DNA of 64,000 nucleotides from Uranotaenia lowii. Its lineage: Eukaryota; Arthropoda; Insecta; Diptera; Culicidae. The stretch covers positions 150,476,843-150,540,842 of the forward strand of contig NC_073693.1 of assembly GCF_029784155.1 (NCBI RefSeq), given 5' to 3'. Shown piece by piece: positions 10,010-22,216 of this stretch; position 1 is the first letter of the stretch; each line of letters opens with the position of its first letter. A model generated the notes under the pieces. The model did no database searches. It worked only from the letters and a program-made list of their open reading frames with translations, and was not told where the DNA came from. A program made the position numbers and the translations under genes.

Positions 10010-10675
10010 TGACTTAAAACCGCATGAAACCTCAACAATATTGGTATTGGGTGAAAGGGCTAAACGAGTTGCGTTATCTGACGCCATATTGAAATCTAAG
10101 ATGGCGGCTTTCGCTGAACTTTAAATGCTGATAATGACAAAAGATCACATTAAACCGCCACTATATAAGTGTTGGGTGAAAGGGCTAAACTAGAAGAAGT
10201 CGAATTTTTACGTTCTGACGTCATCTTGAAATTCAAGATGGCGGCTTTCGCCTTGCTTTATATGCTGTAAATGACCATAAATCGCATGAAACCTCCACAA
10301 TATGTTTATTGGGTGAAAAGGCTTAACTAGAACTAGTCGAATTTCGTTGTCTGATGTCATTCTTAAATCTTAGATGGCGGTTTCCGCTGAAGTTTAAAAT
10401 ACTGTTTATCACTGAAAATCGCATGAAATCCTCACGATATGGGTATTGGGTGAAAGGGGGTAAACTATAAAAGTTAAATCTTGCTATCTGACGACATCTT
10501 GAAATCCAAGATGGCAGTTTCCACTGACATTAAATGCTCAAAATAACTAAAATTCGCATGAAACCCTCACAATATGGGTATTGAGTTAAAGGATTTAACT
10601 AGACTAAATTGAATCTTTTTACATTATCTACAATCATATTATCTTGGATAAAAATGGCGTCAAGCAACAATGTTT
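10010..10675. repeat. 137-bp tandem satellite, about five units
   Basis: Anchor points GAAATCCAAGATGGC and variants fall at 10091, 10228, 10364, 10501 and about 10645, a spacing near 137. Each unit also has CGCATGAAACC, an ATATGGGTATTGGGTGAAAG segment and an imperfect dyad CATCTTGAAAT/TCCAAGATGG. Units are clearly diverged, so the array is old. The small open frame at its right edge has no support. Confidence 0.9.
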
Positions 10676-12848
10676 TTCTCCCACTAGTTGTGATCTTTAA
10701 CTTAAACTCATATTGTGGAGATATTCGTTCCTCTTTCGGTAATTTGAAGTATTTCAAAGATTTTGATATATTTTTTTATTTAACTCAAAAACAAAACACA
10801 TGACACAAAAATGTGTAAAATAAGAATTCAAATTAAAATATATGCAAAATAGCCTGAGCGTGTCCTGCTTTGACATCTTGATCGAGAACTGTCAACTTAT
10901 TCTATTTAGGTTTTAAAATCCAGCACTGCATGCTTTTATAAAACATGCAAAAAAAGTTTTTAGCAAATTTCGTAGTTTTTGTTTTATTGTTTTATTCAGA
11001 ATTACCTGATAACATATGTTTGAATCAAGAATTTAAGCATTTATTATGACCATAATAAAACAGTGATAGGACTAGCTGCATTCTATCGAATGGGTTGAGT
11101 CCAACAACAACTTAGTTCGAATTTTAAAACGTCTTGGTTCCTTTTTGTTCTAAATAAACTTTTGTATATTTCTAGATTTTTAAGATAAAATTTAGTACGA
11201 GATATATTGACAGTTCTACACGAACACCACTTTAAAAAGAGGTCTCAGTCCTAGCCTCAAATCATGGGAATCAATTTTTGAGAAGAGCGCACGAAAAAAC
11301 ACGGTTTTCTAGTAATGATATCGACAAATTCGCACTGTGGAAAAACGATGGAAAGATGTTCTTGTTTTTTTTTTATATTGTTCAAGTGTGCCAAGTGCAT
11401 TGGTATTTCTAAAATTATTAATTTTTTTTAAAGATTATTGTTTTTGAAAAATCCTTCCATGAATTCAAGGATTTTGCAACAATTTGCAGTCGATTCCTTT
11501 TGAAATTTGAAGTTTAACGCTTCATTTATTCGATCAAAATTACAACTGTATACATCGCACAATTTGATGATATAGCGAATTATGATTGAATGGTTTAATA
11601 AGTCAGAGCATGTAACCACTAAATGTATGCAGCACTAGACCGCTGCAAAAATTGACTTTTATGTACATAGCTGCATATGTTTTTTCGATGCCTTTTGGGT
11701 CACCAAGCAACAGTGTTAAATTTGAGATGATTTGATTAACTCCTGAATTAGCACAATGCGTTTCAAATTTTGTATGGAAATTTGTGGGGAAAAAGAAATT
11801 TTTCTTCATTAGTTCAGAAAATTCAAATAAGCTGAAAAAGAAGATTGTCTATAATAATTATTGGTTCTGATTATACTCAAGCTTCAATTTTTGCTAACAT
11901 AAGAAGAAGCTAAGTTCTTCATGAAAAACGTTATAAATGTTTTAAAATAAAAAAAATCTGAGTCCATTGAAAAGTCTTTAAAAATGGCAGGCTTTGCTTG
12001 CTAGAGCTTTCTATCATTCCATGAAATGTTTTTGCAATGGTTCTATAGATTTCAATGGCCATACAAACCATTTTTTCGCGATTTATTTTTCATCCTACGA
12101 TAAAAAAGATTTTAAATAAGTAGTCAAAAGCGTTAAAATTCAATAAATTAATTTTGATTCCAAAATTGTATTGTATTCTTTTTCCTTAAAAACATATTTG
12201 AGAGATAAAGTTTAAAATTTTCTTCGAACGAACTCAAAAATCACTGAAAATGCTTTATGTGTTATGACATCACAAATATATCAAAAACTATAAATTTTCA
12301 TACTTTTAAATTTGATTTTTTATTTCAAACAAAGTCTGTTGGAGCTTACCTGTTTTTCTTAGCAGCGTGAAAATCGCATGTTTTAGTAAATTCAAATTAC
12401 CTAATGAAATTTTTCTGACTACTTCAATTTGCTGCCCGATTAACCTTAAAACTTTTGATGCCTTTACATAAGACAACTAAGCTAAAAAATTAAATTTGAA
12501 ACCTTTTTTTTATTTATTTAATCATTTGCATGAAAACATATTTCAAAATGCATCCTTCCGACATGTTAAGTTGATTGATTTTCTGTTTGACAGATTCAAA
12601 GAACCAGCAAAAGCTGGCACACGCGATTTGTATGGGAAACGTAAAGTTGTCACGGGTGTCTTCATATGTCTTTCATAACTCTCAAAGAAAATGTTGACCC
12701 ACTTTAGTGTCCTCAGATGAAAATTGCATCATAAATTGGGCTTTTCAATGGTATTTTTTTGCAGAAAATTCGGTGATGCAGGCGGTACTTTTAGACACAA
12801 TTGAAAGCTTATTTACAATTTTTCATGTTCAAGGTCATTACTTAAATA
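10676..12848. other. AT-rich noncoding stretch
   Basis: About 2.2 kb with only short chance frames. No splice-supported exon, terminal repeat or RNA motif was recognised. Confidence 0.35.
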
Positions 12849-12856
12849 ATTTAAAA

Positions 12857-14615
12857 CAGGGGTTTTCAGATCATTTGCTCGGCGAAGCACTTTTAAAAAC
12901 CAAAAATTTTGGCGGAACACCATGATTTTTGAAAGAATGAAAAATCCGAGTTTTGAAAACTCGTATTAATCGTTTAAATAAGATGTGTCTTGCCATCGTA
13001 GTCAATAAAATCAGTAATGAATGGGTACTCTTTGGATAGTCATGTTTTATTATTATAAAAATATATGTCATCAAAAATTTATGATTTCAATAGAACGAAA
13101 ACGCTTTCATCGATTTTTCAAGCTGTAACAAGTTTGGTTAAATTCGTGTCAGTTGTATCCTGACGTCTGGTTCCGCGTTTTGTCGGGATCGGTATTTTGT
13201 CTTCGTTACGATATATGTGGAAAATCCAGACTCACATAGATAAGTTGTGGAAAACGGCAGAAGAATAAGTTTTGCTTTATCGGACAAAATTTAAAATTTA
13301 TTTTTCAGTTGACACCAATACTCTTCCAACGACTTTTTGGATACGAATCTTTCCTGAAGCTTTGAATCCGATGTCATATCTATCAAGCATTCATACTCTT
13401 GCGATGTTCATGATTCTGGTTTCTTTGACATAGAAATAGGCTGTTCCACGCATTTAAAGTCTTCGATCTTTTTATTATTTTATGATATTCTTCGGGGAAT
13501 TTTGCTGGAAGCTGTTCAACAAATCCTGCGACAAAACATTGTAATTGTAATTGTAAATTTACAATAACTTTAGACACGTGAGCCTGTTAGTTTAAGTTTA
13601 CACCAAGGAATACAAAAATAAATTTATCAACGCAAAGTGTTGTGATTGTCATAATTCTTGGAAATTTTCGGATGATGACTTCAAAGTTATTTCTGATTGA
13701 ATGCTTCTTAAATTCGGAAAGCTGTCTAGGTTGCGCTTTATGAGCGATTCTGCCCAATATTTGATTTTTCTTTTGGTAGTCATAATTTTGCCGTTTTAAT
13801 CGCAGATTCCTTTACCTTGCATTGAAAGACTATATACCAACTATAGCGCACCGTCCATACATACATCAATGCAATTTCCCCATGGAATATTGTTGTCCGT
13901 AACATAATCATCAATTATTTAGCTTGAAAATTTTAGCCCCCGACGTGGAAGTTGGCAATGGTTTGCAAAGGGACAAATCCTCTTCAAAACACTCAGAACT
14001 TTGATAGCGAACAAATATCATCAGAATTGCTAATCCTGCTACATCTGTGGATTCGTCAAACTGATATTGAATTTTGAAGTTCTCAATCGCTTTCAACATC
14101 TTCAGCCATGTCAAAATTCGCCGAATAACCGTATTGTCAGACATGGAAATCGAATTTACCAATTCCACTGTTTTATTATCAACGATACTGACGATTTCTT
14201 GAATACAAGGTTTTATTAAGTTTTCAGCAATAGTATGCACTTCTCCAGCTTTTCCAATCGGTAGCTCGCCAAGTATGGGACAAGAACAGCCTTTTGATTT
14301 CATTGAGTGTTTTGCACACTCAGTGCTTCAACACAACGTTGTTCGATCAAAGCAGTGCATTTTGACAATCCACCATTCTTTGACCAAATCCCTGCAGGGA
14401 TTCAGCCGCCAGTAAAAACAAAGTGAACCATATTTATTCGTTCGTACTGTATGTCCTGTGAATTTTTTTCTCATGTTTCGATAAAAATGAAACGATAAAA
14501 AAATATCTGAGTTTTTCAAAGTTGGTTTATGATTTTCGTTGCGTACGTCGTGGAGCACTTGCAAAAGCTTCGCGGAGCACCAAGTGCTCCGCGGAGCACG
14601 ATCTGAAAACCCCTG
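12857..14615 (-). mobile_element. hAT transposon with perfect 8-bp target duplication
   Basis: The termini are CAGGGGTTTTCAGATC (12857-12872) and its complement GATCTGAAAACCCCTG (14600-14615). ATTTAAAA is repeated exactly on both sides (12849-12856 and 14616-14623). Both features are diagnostic of the hAT superfamily. Just inside the right tip lies the palindrome GTGCTCCGCGGAGCAC. The transposase is on the minus strand and is broken. At 1759 bases the copy is shorter than a typical autonomous hAT, so internal deletion has occurred. Confidence 0.95.
13383..14564 (-). pseudogene. Broken hAT transposase (ZBED-like group)
   Basis: Transposase remnants on the minus strand of the hAT element. The clearest piece is 14303-13911 (130 codons). 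It holds a region reading GEVHTIAE, LIKPCIQEIV, SMSDNTV, a QYQFDESTDVAG block and an FVRYQSSE-FEEDL block, in the order expected for the N-terminal half of the hAT catalytic domain; the D of DESTD is the probable first catalytic residue. A further fragment at 13577-13383 is consistent with the middle of the protein. An upstream fragment at 14564-14328 may hold the start. Frameshifts and stops separate the pieces and the C-terminal dimerisation region is missing. The order of motifs is seen directly; the subgroup name is family knowledge applied by eye. Confidence 0.85.
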
Positions 14616-14623
14616 ATTTAAAA

Positions 14624-15005
14624 TATTTTATTTGGAAAGCTGATTAAATTTCAATGCGTTTTGATTTGCTATTTAATGATTTCCGTTGAAAAATAACAAA
14701 TAACCAAATCTAACTCGAAAAATAATAATGTTAGAAATCTGAAAAAAAAATATATCAACCAAATTTTGAATTTTGGGGAAGATCCAAAGACCCCCGGCAA
14801 AAAGTGTCATAAGAATTCTAGTTTTATATTGTATGTAGGCTATTCAACATGTGTGCACGGATTCACCACAGTTTATGCCAAAGAATGTATTATTTTGATT
14901 CATTAGTTCGACAAATTTATAATGCTGCGTACACTATACCCGAACTCCACGGGTTCGTATGAACTTTTACACAAGCTTTTCAAAACCCGTATTACGTTTA
15001 AGCTA
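14624..15005. other. Short spacer between two transposons
   Basis: AT-rich DNA with no supported feature except GAACTCCACGGGTTCGTA, a weak dyad near 14942. Confidence 0.35.
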
Positions 15006-15358
15006 AGCTTGCCAGATTGCCCGGTTTTATCCGGGTTTGCCCGGATATTTGATGCAAAATTTCGAGAAAAACCGGTCCGGCCTGGTTGCCCGGATATTGT
15101 GAAAAAAGTCCGGATATTGCCCGGATTTTTTACAATTTTCACAAATAAACCAAAAAAAAATCAAAATTTTTGAGTAAGTTTCAGCAAAATCGATTTACGG
15201 TATGGAAATTTTCAACGGTTGTTTCAAATAATTTCGCTGATTTACTTTTATAAACCTTTAAATATTTAAGTGTTCCAAAAAGTTTTTGGAAGTCTGCAAT
15301 TACATTAATAAAATATTAATTTCATATTGGATGGGAGTGAAAAAAATTCTGGCAACCT
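15006..15358 (+). mobile_element. GTTGCCAG MITE, copy 1
   Basis: TA flanks the ends AGCTTGCCAGATT and AATTCTGGCAACCT. The interior is rich in CCGGTTTTATCCGGG and TGCCCGGATAT motifs. Seven related copies lie in this window (24.1, 60.1, 61.0, 61.7, 63.0 and 63.2 kb). A TA target and short inverted ends suggest a Tc1/mariner-type MITE. Confidence 0.8.
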
Positions 15359-15404
15359 TAGTTTAAGCAGGTAATAATACGAATATTAAATATTGTTTTA
15401 AGTA

Positions 15405-16290
15405 TGGGAAAGTGGGGAATCATGGGCCACTTTGTTTCTATGCTCCATAACTTTTTTTTATTATAAAAGATAAAATGAAAAAAAATGAATGGTACGGTTT
15501 TCTAACATATTATAGGGTTTTTTAAAGTTTAATAAGTTATTTTCCCTAAGTTCTAACTGTTTTGAAAATAGCAATATCTTTTTTTGGATTTTGAAAAATG
15601 GTGGGGAATCGTGAGCTACAAATCCAAATCGACCAAATAACATGCAAAGTTTATGAGTTGACCCAAAACTTTAATTCATAATTCATTTCGTTATTTGAAA
15701 GTATTTTCAGATGAGGGAATTGATAAAAAAAGAGTTTTGTATGATCGAAAAGTTTCGAAAACCAGGCTCGCGAGCGTTTCGGCAAAATTTCTTATATAGA
15801 GTGGGCAAAATATTTTTCATAACTCTTCACTTGGCATAAAAAAAACTTTACACATAGAAAAAACATATTTTAAGTTCTAAATGTGTATAAAAACATAAAA
15901 ATATAGGTGGCCCAAGATACCCCACTTAATGTGGCCCACTATTCCCCACAAGCTATAATTAGCAAATTGGTTGCATTTTAGTGACTTATTGATGTTTCAT
16001 CAATAAATCCTTTTCCAAGTGAAAGAACATGACAAAATCAAGATCATAAGAGTATGAGCATATTTTTGTTACGAACTTTAGGTTCCCCATCGATGCAATT
16101 AGCGAGTGCTTGTTGAATTATGTAAGTAATTTTTTTAAGCTTGATAAATAAAAGAAGCATATGATGCGTATTCAAGTCAACAATATACAGAAAAATATGC
16201 CTACGCAAAGCGACGGCGATGACAGTTGAATTGAGATTTTTATCTCAACGCACATCTGAGATATTGAGAGTGGCCCACGTTACAACACTC
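15405..16290 (+). repeat. Dispersed GGGGAATCGTGGGCCAC repeat, copy A
   Basis: Long stretches match 33826-34350: GTGGGGAATCGTGAGCTAC, a TTTATGAGTTGACCCAAAAC block, GGTGGCCCAAGATACCCCAC, GACTTATTGATGTTTCATCA and AAATAAAAGAAGCATAT. The last 130 bases also match 28980-29185. No coding potential and no terminal repeats were found. Three copies with different end points indicate an unclassified interspersed repeat. Confidence 0.75.
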
Positions 16291-18110
16291 ATCTCCTCTA
16301 AAAAAAGCTGAAGCATTAAAAACAAAGATTGAATCAAGATTTTGTTCATTTATCATTCAATTAAAAATTCCTATAAAGACTTGTATATATTAAACTACAT
16401 ACTAAAAATGATAAATAAGTTTATATGGCTAACAGGCTAACAAATGTTTCGAGATTTCCTCTTTCTCTGCTGCTATCATTAAAACACAGACAATTCATAG
16501 TGCCTTTTAAATCTTTTGGATAAATTATTCTTTTCCAATATTATGCACATAGCTTGCTTTAAGTTTGTTTCTGCCAGTGCTCTCACTCAACGACCGGATA
16601 TCGACACTTGTAGATGTTGTCTGCCAAATCTTACCTTGACCAATCACAGATGTTGTTGATAAATGTACATCAATTCAAACGATCCTGCATTTCTTGCTGC
16701 GCGTGGCCGGATAAGCAGTGGAATCAGCTGTCAGAAACAATTGCAGGATAATGAAAACAAAAAAAATGGCGAATGGCGCCAACCTTGACCCAGATTTTGT
16801 TTGCTCCGACGACGGCGGCTGGCCACAGTTGATTTAAGTTTCTGATTCCGAGAGGACATCCCAATCAGTCAATGCGCAGTTAGGAGGAGGGGAAGCAAAG
16901 GAAACAGAAAGAAGCGGGAATCTATCACTCATCACCGTCATCAGCAACGACGACGCCATCGCAAAATCTTCATCACGACGCGGTGCCCGGTGATGAGACA
17001 AGAAAAAAAAAAACAGTAAAATGAATCGAGACTCCCACTATACTGGGTCAAGTTGGTGGACTGTGTTTGCGAATATGCTAAATCACGGATTTCCGAAGCG
17101 GAAAGCCGAAGCGAATATTGATTGGGATATCCATCTGACACGATGTAACTTGAAGCTTGGAAATGCAAAATAGTTTGTACAGTTGATGTTGAGATTAGTT
17201 AATTTGAATGTTGTTGCTAGATCCAACATCCGATTTGTGAGTTCTTGTTCTGGTTTTGAATTTTGATCATGAATATTAACATGAGTTTAGATTGTCACCT
17301 TTTATCTGAATTATGATAGGAACAATTCCTTTGAGGACTTTGATATTTTGTTGTTCAAAAACTTATGTTTAGGCGGTAGGTAACCGAAAAAAAAACCGAA
17401 TAACTAATTGTATGATAAATCATTCAAGAAAATCTTCGTTTTATGAATAAAGTTATTGTTTTACAGATTTCCAATGCCAGATTTCGTCAAAAGATCTATC
17501 GATTGAGTTTCAAACTAAGAAACAAAGCTAAAAAAGTCATTTATAAGATAAAGAGATATGTTTTCTTCTATCATTCGTATTCGAATAAGTGAAAAACTAG
17601 TAAAGAGGCGCTTCGAATTGACAAACCGTCTGATTGATTCATATTTAATCACCGTCCAATTCATTTGTCATGTTAAACGCCAAAGTCGACAAGTTTATCA
17701 GGGCCCATTTTATGACAGATCCGACGGATGGACGTTTTTAATGCAGGCAGGCTTCCTTTCGGGGTGTTGCAATAACCCGCTCTTCGAGACGGACGGCCGA
17801 CGCGGTTGGATTCCAATCAAACAGTTGGACTTCCATAAAAACGTCGCAACCGTCAGCCGGTCAATAAAACCCGTATAATCTCATAAAAGAGCCGATGGTG
17901 TTGTTGCTAGCCAAGGATCCCTTGTGTGGGAAAACGCCTTTTTGTTTCATTAAAACCACCGTTTTGATGGGGCACGTGTATGTTGGTGCCAGACCTTTAA
18001 CACTAGAAAGACCGCACTTCTACTGGTGTATGTATGTATGTAGTATCAAAGAATCGTTATTTTTTGAAGTTTATTATGTATAAAAGACGGACAAAATACT
18101 CAGTTAAAAT
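16291..18110. other. Unique stretch with two GC-richer islands
   Basis: Positions 16560-17170 and 17600-18000 are GC-richer than their surroundings and hold no recognised repeat. A short frame at 16766-16837 (23 codons) starts in a purine-rich context; a longer open frame at 17558-17878 (106 codons) has no homologue I recognise. A small TGTA repeat lies at about 18030. Conserved noncoding or regulatory DNA is the preferred reading, and coding exons cannot be excluded. Confidence 0.35.
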
Positions 18111-18124
18111 TCCGGTTGACATAG

Positions 18125-19320
18125 TCCAAATTGGCGAGCCTATCTTTTGACGCCTGCCATTAGACTTTGTACAGTCACCTTATCCATGGAAAGTGTACTT
18201 TCTTCGCCGCAGAACACCTGTTTGCTGTAAACTGCTTCTCGCTGCTAACAGTTTTTGGGGTTTTTCATGGTCCTGCTCGCCCAATATTTTGCGATTGTGC
18301 GAAGTTCTGGTGTGTTGGGAGGGTTCTTATCCTTGGGCACAACCTGAACGCTGCTAACGGCATACTACTCCATCGCCTTTTTCATAATAGCAAGATAACA
18401 AATTCATCCAAAACAGCACAGACAAGTCATGTTTCTTTAGGAAAGATAACAAACGCTTTTGGAGACACTCTTTCACGTAAATTTTCTGGTTGACGATCCC
18501 GGTTGCAAAAAAAGTCGCTTTCCATGCCACTACTGGTACAGATAGCATGCCAATCGAGATATTTTATGGCAAACTTAGATAGTTGAATATGCTTAAAAAT
18601 GTCTTCCACCTTTCTTCTTCCGGTTGCTGGAAATAAAATACTCTTGTCCCGCAAGCTGTCTGAAGTCTGCCTTTATGTAGGTTTCGTCGTCCATTACCAC
18701 GCAATTAAACTTTGTCAACAATGTCGTATACAGCTTCCGAGATCTTGATTTTGCCGTATGAATTTTCTTATCGTTGCTATTCGGAGTCACTAAATACTGT
18801 GGCATCTTGATATAAGTTGTCTTTGTCCATCATACATGCAGTGTATGAAGGCTGAATTCATCCTACGATGTTGAGCAATCGCTAGCACAACTGACCTTTG
18901 CAGGATCTAGGCACCAATAAAGTCGGTTGTGCGGTAGTCTGGATTTGGACCTGAATAGATTACAGAACCGGGATTCCACAACTACCTTTCTAATAAGTTG
19001 ATAGTCCAATCGTTTTTCAAGCTCTATGCACGGTTGTAGACGATATTTTCTTTGCGACATCTCGAACGGAGAGTGTGGACGGGTTGTTCTTGAAAGCTAT
19101 AGTCACATTTCTGTTCGTCATTGCTGCACCAGACATTCGATTTTTCCCCTATCCAGGCTTCTTAGTTTGTCGACAAACGTTCCCCGAACACTTTTACCTC
19201 TTTGATGACGATTGATTGGGCCACATTCATAGATTTTGCTATTTTTGCGTGCGTGTAGTTTGGATTTCCACGAAGCATGTACAAAATTTTGATTCGTAGC
19301 TCCTCTAGCTTGGACGTCAT
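18125..19320 (-). pseudogene. Decayed ITm DD37E transposase, copy 1
   Basis: Translating the minus strand from ATG at 19320 gives an N-terminal helix-turn-helix stretch (KLEELRIKILYMLRGNP...HAKIAKSMNV). After several frame breaks it gives KSRSRKLYTTLLTKFN followed by VVMDDETYIKADFRQ, which contains the first catalytic D. Then come IYVKECLQKRLLSFLKKHD and VLFWMNLLSCYYEK (second catalytic region). Past a stop it continues VPKDKNPPNTPELR with TIAKYWA where a functional protein would have IEKYWA. Motif order matches the mosquito ITm DD37E group. At least four stops or frameshifts disable it. Terminal inverted repeats were not fixed. Confidence 0.88.
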
Positions 19321-19580
19321 TTTGATAAACAAAGATCTAATGTCAAAGTCCAAATAGATGCTCCATTCTTCACACCTACAAAATGAGGGGTGTTCAGGTT
19401 TTTCATATGAATGATTGGAAACAATCCGACGAATTTTAGTTCACCACTATTTGAACCGAACAAAAAAGCTAAATATGTAAACATCTGCTGCTCCTATTAT
19501 TTAGTGAATTGAATTTCAGTTTTTCAGTCCACTGCTCTAGTTTTTGGACTGCACTCCACAACGTCAAATCATCGATATGA

Positions 19581-20050
19581 AGGATTATAACCAGCGAAAG
19601 TGGCAACTGTGCTCTGAAGATCATTGATATGGATGCTCCAACACATTTCTTTCATGAGTGTTTTACCGAGTTCCGGCAAACCGAAACCAGCAAACACGGT
19701 GTTCCCAAAATCACCAGCAGTCTTCGTGTCTAATCCTTCGAATGGCTGGAAACAACTGATGCGTTTGGCCAATCGCCGGTAGTCAGCTTTTAGTCAAATA
19801 AAGAAATGAATTTCAAATGATTATCAAGTGTAAAATATAACTAAATCTAAAGTAATTTGCCTTCTGTTTTTTTTTATTTCAGAACTATATCAGGTTCTTA
19901 AATGCTAGCAGTCAGTACAGTATGAAGAATTACATCGAGCTAAATGCGAAAAACCAGACTTTTAAATTTTTATTTCCGCTGTATCCTAATGCCATGTCAA
20001 CACTGCCGCTTCGAACAGAACCAGAAATGCACTCGCGTGTAATATTGTGA
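19581..20050 (+). pseudogene. Possible two-exon host gene fragment with an in-frame stop
   Basis: One reading frame runs 19581-19778, skips a 104-base intron with a weak donor (CCG|GTAGTC) and a strong acceptor (T-rich tract then CAG at 19880-19882), and continues in the same phase to TGA at 20048-20050. An AATAAA follows at 20163. Exon 1 includes CALKIIDMDAPTHFFHECFT; exon 2 begins NYIRFLNASSQYS and includes FLFPLYPNAM. A single TAA interrupts exon 1 at 19731-19733. The frame opens directly after a TGA (19578-19580), so any upstream exon must join inside it. I do not recognise the protein. A damaged host gene, a truncated retrogene or chance are all possible. The antisense open frame at 19569-19772 is an alternative reading. 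Confidence 0.35.
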
Positions 20051-20765
20051 AGTACCAAACCAAACCAACGTCCCGGAGAAGCTAACTGTTTGAAGACGAC
20101 AGCAAGCTATTTAAATGTGGGGAAAGGTTTCGAGGAAGAAAAATCCTAATGATAATAATGAAAATAAAATTTAAAGGACTAATATTTCATTTTCTAAGTG
20201 TTTGTGTTTTTACTTTTTCACATTTTGCTAATAATTTTAAATAAACAAAAAAAAATCCGTTTCACTGTTTCCAACACTAAATTCTTTAGTGTATTAAACT
20301 ATATACGTTGATTATTTACATTTCGATTTCTGTTAAATTTCTACTTCGTAACTACCTGTAAAGGTACCAAAAATCCTTGCCGAGTGCCGAATTAGTTCAG
20401 CAATTCCAGATTTGAATATTGTTTGATTGTTAAGATTGTTTTTGAAATGGTCATACAAAAAAGCAGCAAAAAAATGTAACGTAGGTCGATGTAATTTCAG
20501 TTTATGTGAGCCAACCAACGTATTATTCATGTATTCCGATGTAAAAATACTCATCTTTCGGCTTCAATTTAATACATAAAAATAAAAAATAAACTACATA
20601 TGACGAATGCAATTTATTACATCAAAACGATGTAAGGAATATGAACACGCCGTCCTGTGTAATATAATATCATCCGTTGTAATATAACAACCCAGTCGTC
20701 CGCGGTTGTCGAAAATTTTATTTGTTTTCCTCCGCGCTTCAAAACAAGAGAGAAGGATTTTGCGT
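20051..20765. other. Noncoding stretch after the possible exon
   Basis: It contains the AATAAA at 20163 and then AT-rich DNA. GATGTAAT-type motifs recur between 20480 and 20680 without a clear unit. No gene was seen. Confidence 0.35.
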
Positions 20766-21061
20766 CTCAGAGCACCTGTATCCGTGGTCCAAACATCCGG
20801 TTTAGACCCAAATACTGACCCGAACAACCGCACTGGTGATTCATTATACCAGTTTCAACTCAACTTTTTTTAGAGCTGGTATAAGGATTGATCCAAAACT
20901 GATGAGATTTGGATCCAATTGGACGCAGTTCTAAACCGTTTGACAGTTAATGGAACACGAATGCAGTTGCCAGTTTTTTCATTAGATCGGATCTAATTTC
21001 TTTGGTTCAATTCTTGTATAAATTAGACCCAAGAATAGACCACGAATACAGATGCTCTCAG
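20766..21061. mobile_element. MITE with GAGCACCTGTATCCGTGG ends
   Basis: Left end CTCAGAGCACCTGTATCCGT and the complement of the right end, CTGAGAGCATCTGTATTCGT, match at 17 of 20 positions, followed by GGTC on both sides. TCTAGACC-type sequence continues the inverted similarity. The 296-base interior is noncoding. Imperfect AAGGATTT/AAGGATCT flanks lie near each end but not exactly at the tips. Confidence 0.7.
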
Positions 21062-21361
21062 AAGGATCTATTTGGTGGGTAAGTAACATCAAAATTTTCA
21101 GAATCCCTGAGCAAACCTTAAACCGGAGGTTTATTTCAGTTTTTTTTATGGAATTTACCGAAAATCTAATCATTTCATTTGATTTCCTTTGGAATGAAAT
21201 TCGACCGGAGCTATAGGTAATTAATTTTAATTATTTTCTTAACAAAATTTGAAAAAATGTCTCTAAAATACAGTTAAGAATAACGTTTTTTCAAAATTTC
21301 TGGTTGTTAACGAAGTTTTAGACTTTTTTTCGATTCATATCGAATTCTGATTTTTCCTGAA
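21062..21361. other. AT-rich spacer
   Basis: No supported feature was seen. Confidence 0.35.
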
Positions 21362-22216
21362 GATTTGAGATGTACTGAATATTCGGTCGGCCGAATATTC
21401 GGCGCCAAATACCACCCAAAAACCTTTAAGCCAAATATACGAATCACCGAATAGTTGAGTTGAGTATTCGGCCGAATAGGCCGAATAGGCCGAATATTTA
21501 GTTTTAAAAGATTTGCTATAATGGACTTGTAAAAATTTTCAAATGATTCTGGATAATTTATAAAATATCCAAAACTAATGTTGTTAAAGCTAAACAATCA
21601 TCAAAATTTTATGGTTTCATTTAAATGTCTCATGTGTATCCTTGTATCTTTAACTGTAGATCGTACAAGAGAATGCTGATGAGTATCGCTTTTTTTACCT
21701 AATAATCTACTACGATATCAAATAGAAATTTCAAATTGCTTGGAACCTGTTTCAACATATTTTGTCACAGGTTTCCCAGGAACACCTCTTCGGTGATTAA
21801 CGCTCTAGAAGCGACAAGTCATCTGATGTCCGGTCCGGTCGGTTATTGGTGACATATTGAAAATCAGAAAGACCCCTACTTGAGAAAATAAATTGAAATA
21901 CATCATCTAATAATATCATCTGGTTAAAAAAATCGACTCATAAACATGAGGGGTATGAATATGGAAGAAATAGAAGGAAAATGAAATAATTACTTTTGTT
22001 TTTTCATTGCAAAATCAATAGAATATTCGACCGAATATTCGGCCGAATAGTCGTTTGCCCGAATAGTTAAAAAGGTTAATATTCGGTATTCGACCGTTCG
22101 TCGAATGACATGAGGAATGAGGGATGAATGACATCCTGGTGTTAAAATCCTTATGATCAAATAGATAAAAAATAAAAAAAAATCGTCGAATACCACTATT
22201 CGGTACATTTCTACTG
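21362..22216. mobile_element. Nonautonomous element rich in ATTCGGCCGAAT
   Basis: The right tip in complement reads CAGTAGAAATGTACCGAATA and the left tip reads GATTTGAGATGTACTGAATA, giving similar inverted ends. Both subterminal regions are packed with GAATATTCGG and GGCCGAATA repeats (21370-21500 and 22020-22110). CAG at the better-preserved tip suggests hAT. No 8-bp duplication is visible and there is no transposase frame. Confidence 0.6.
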
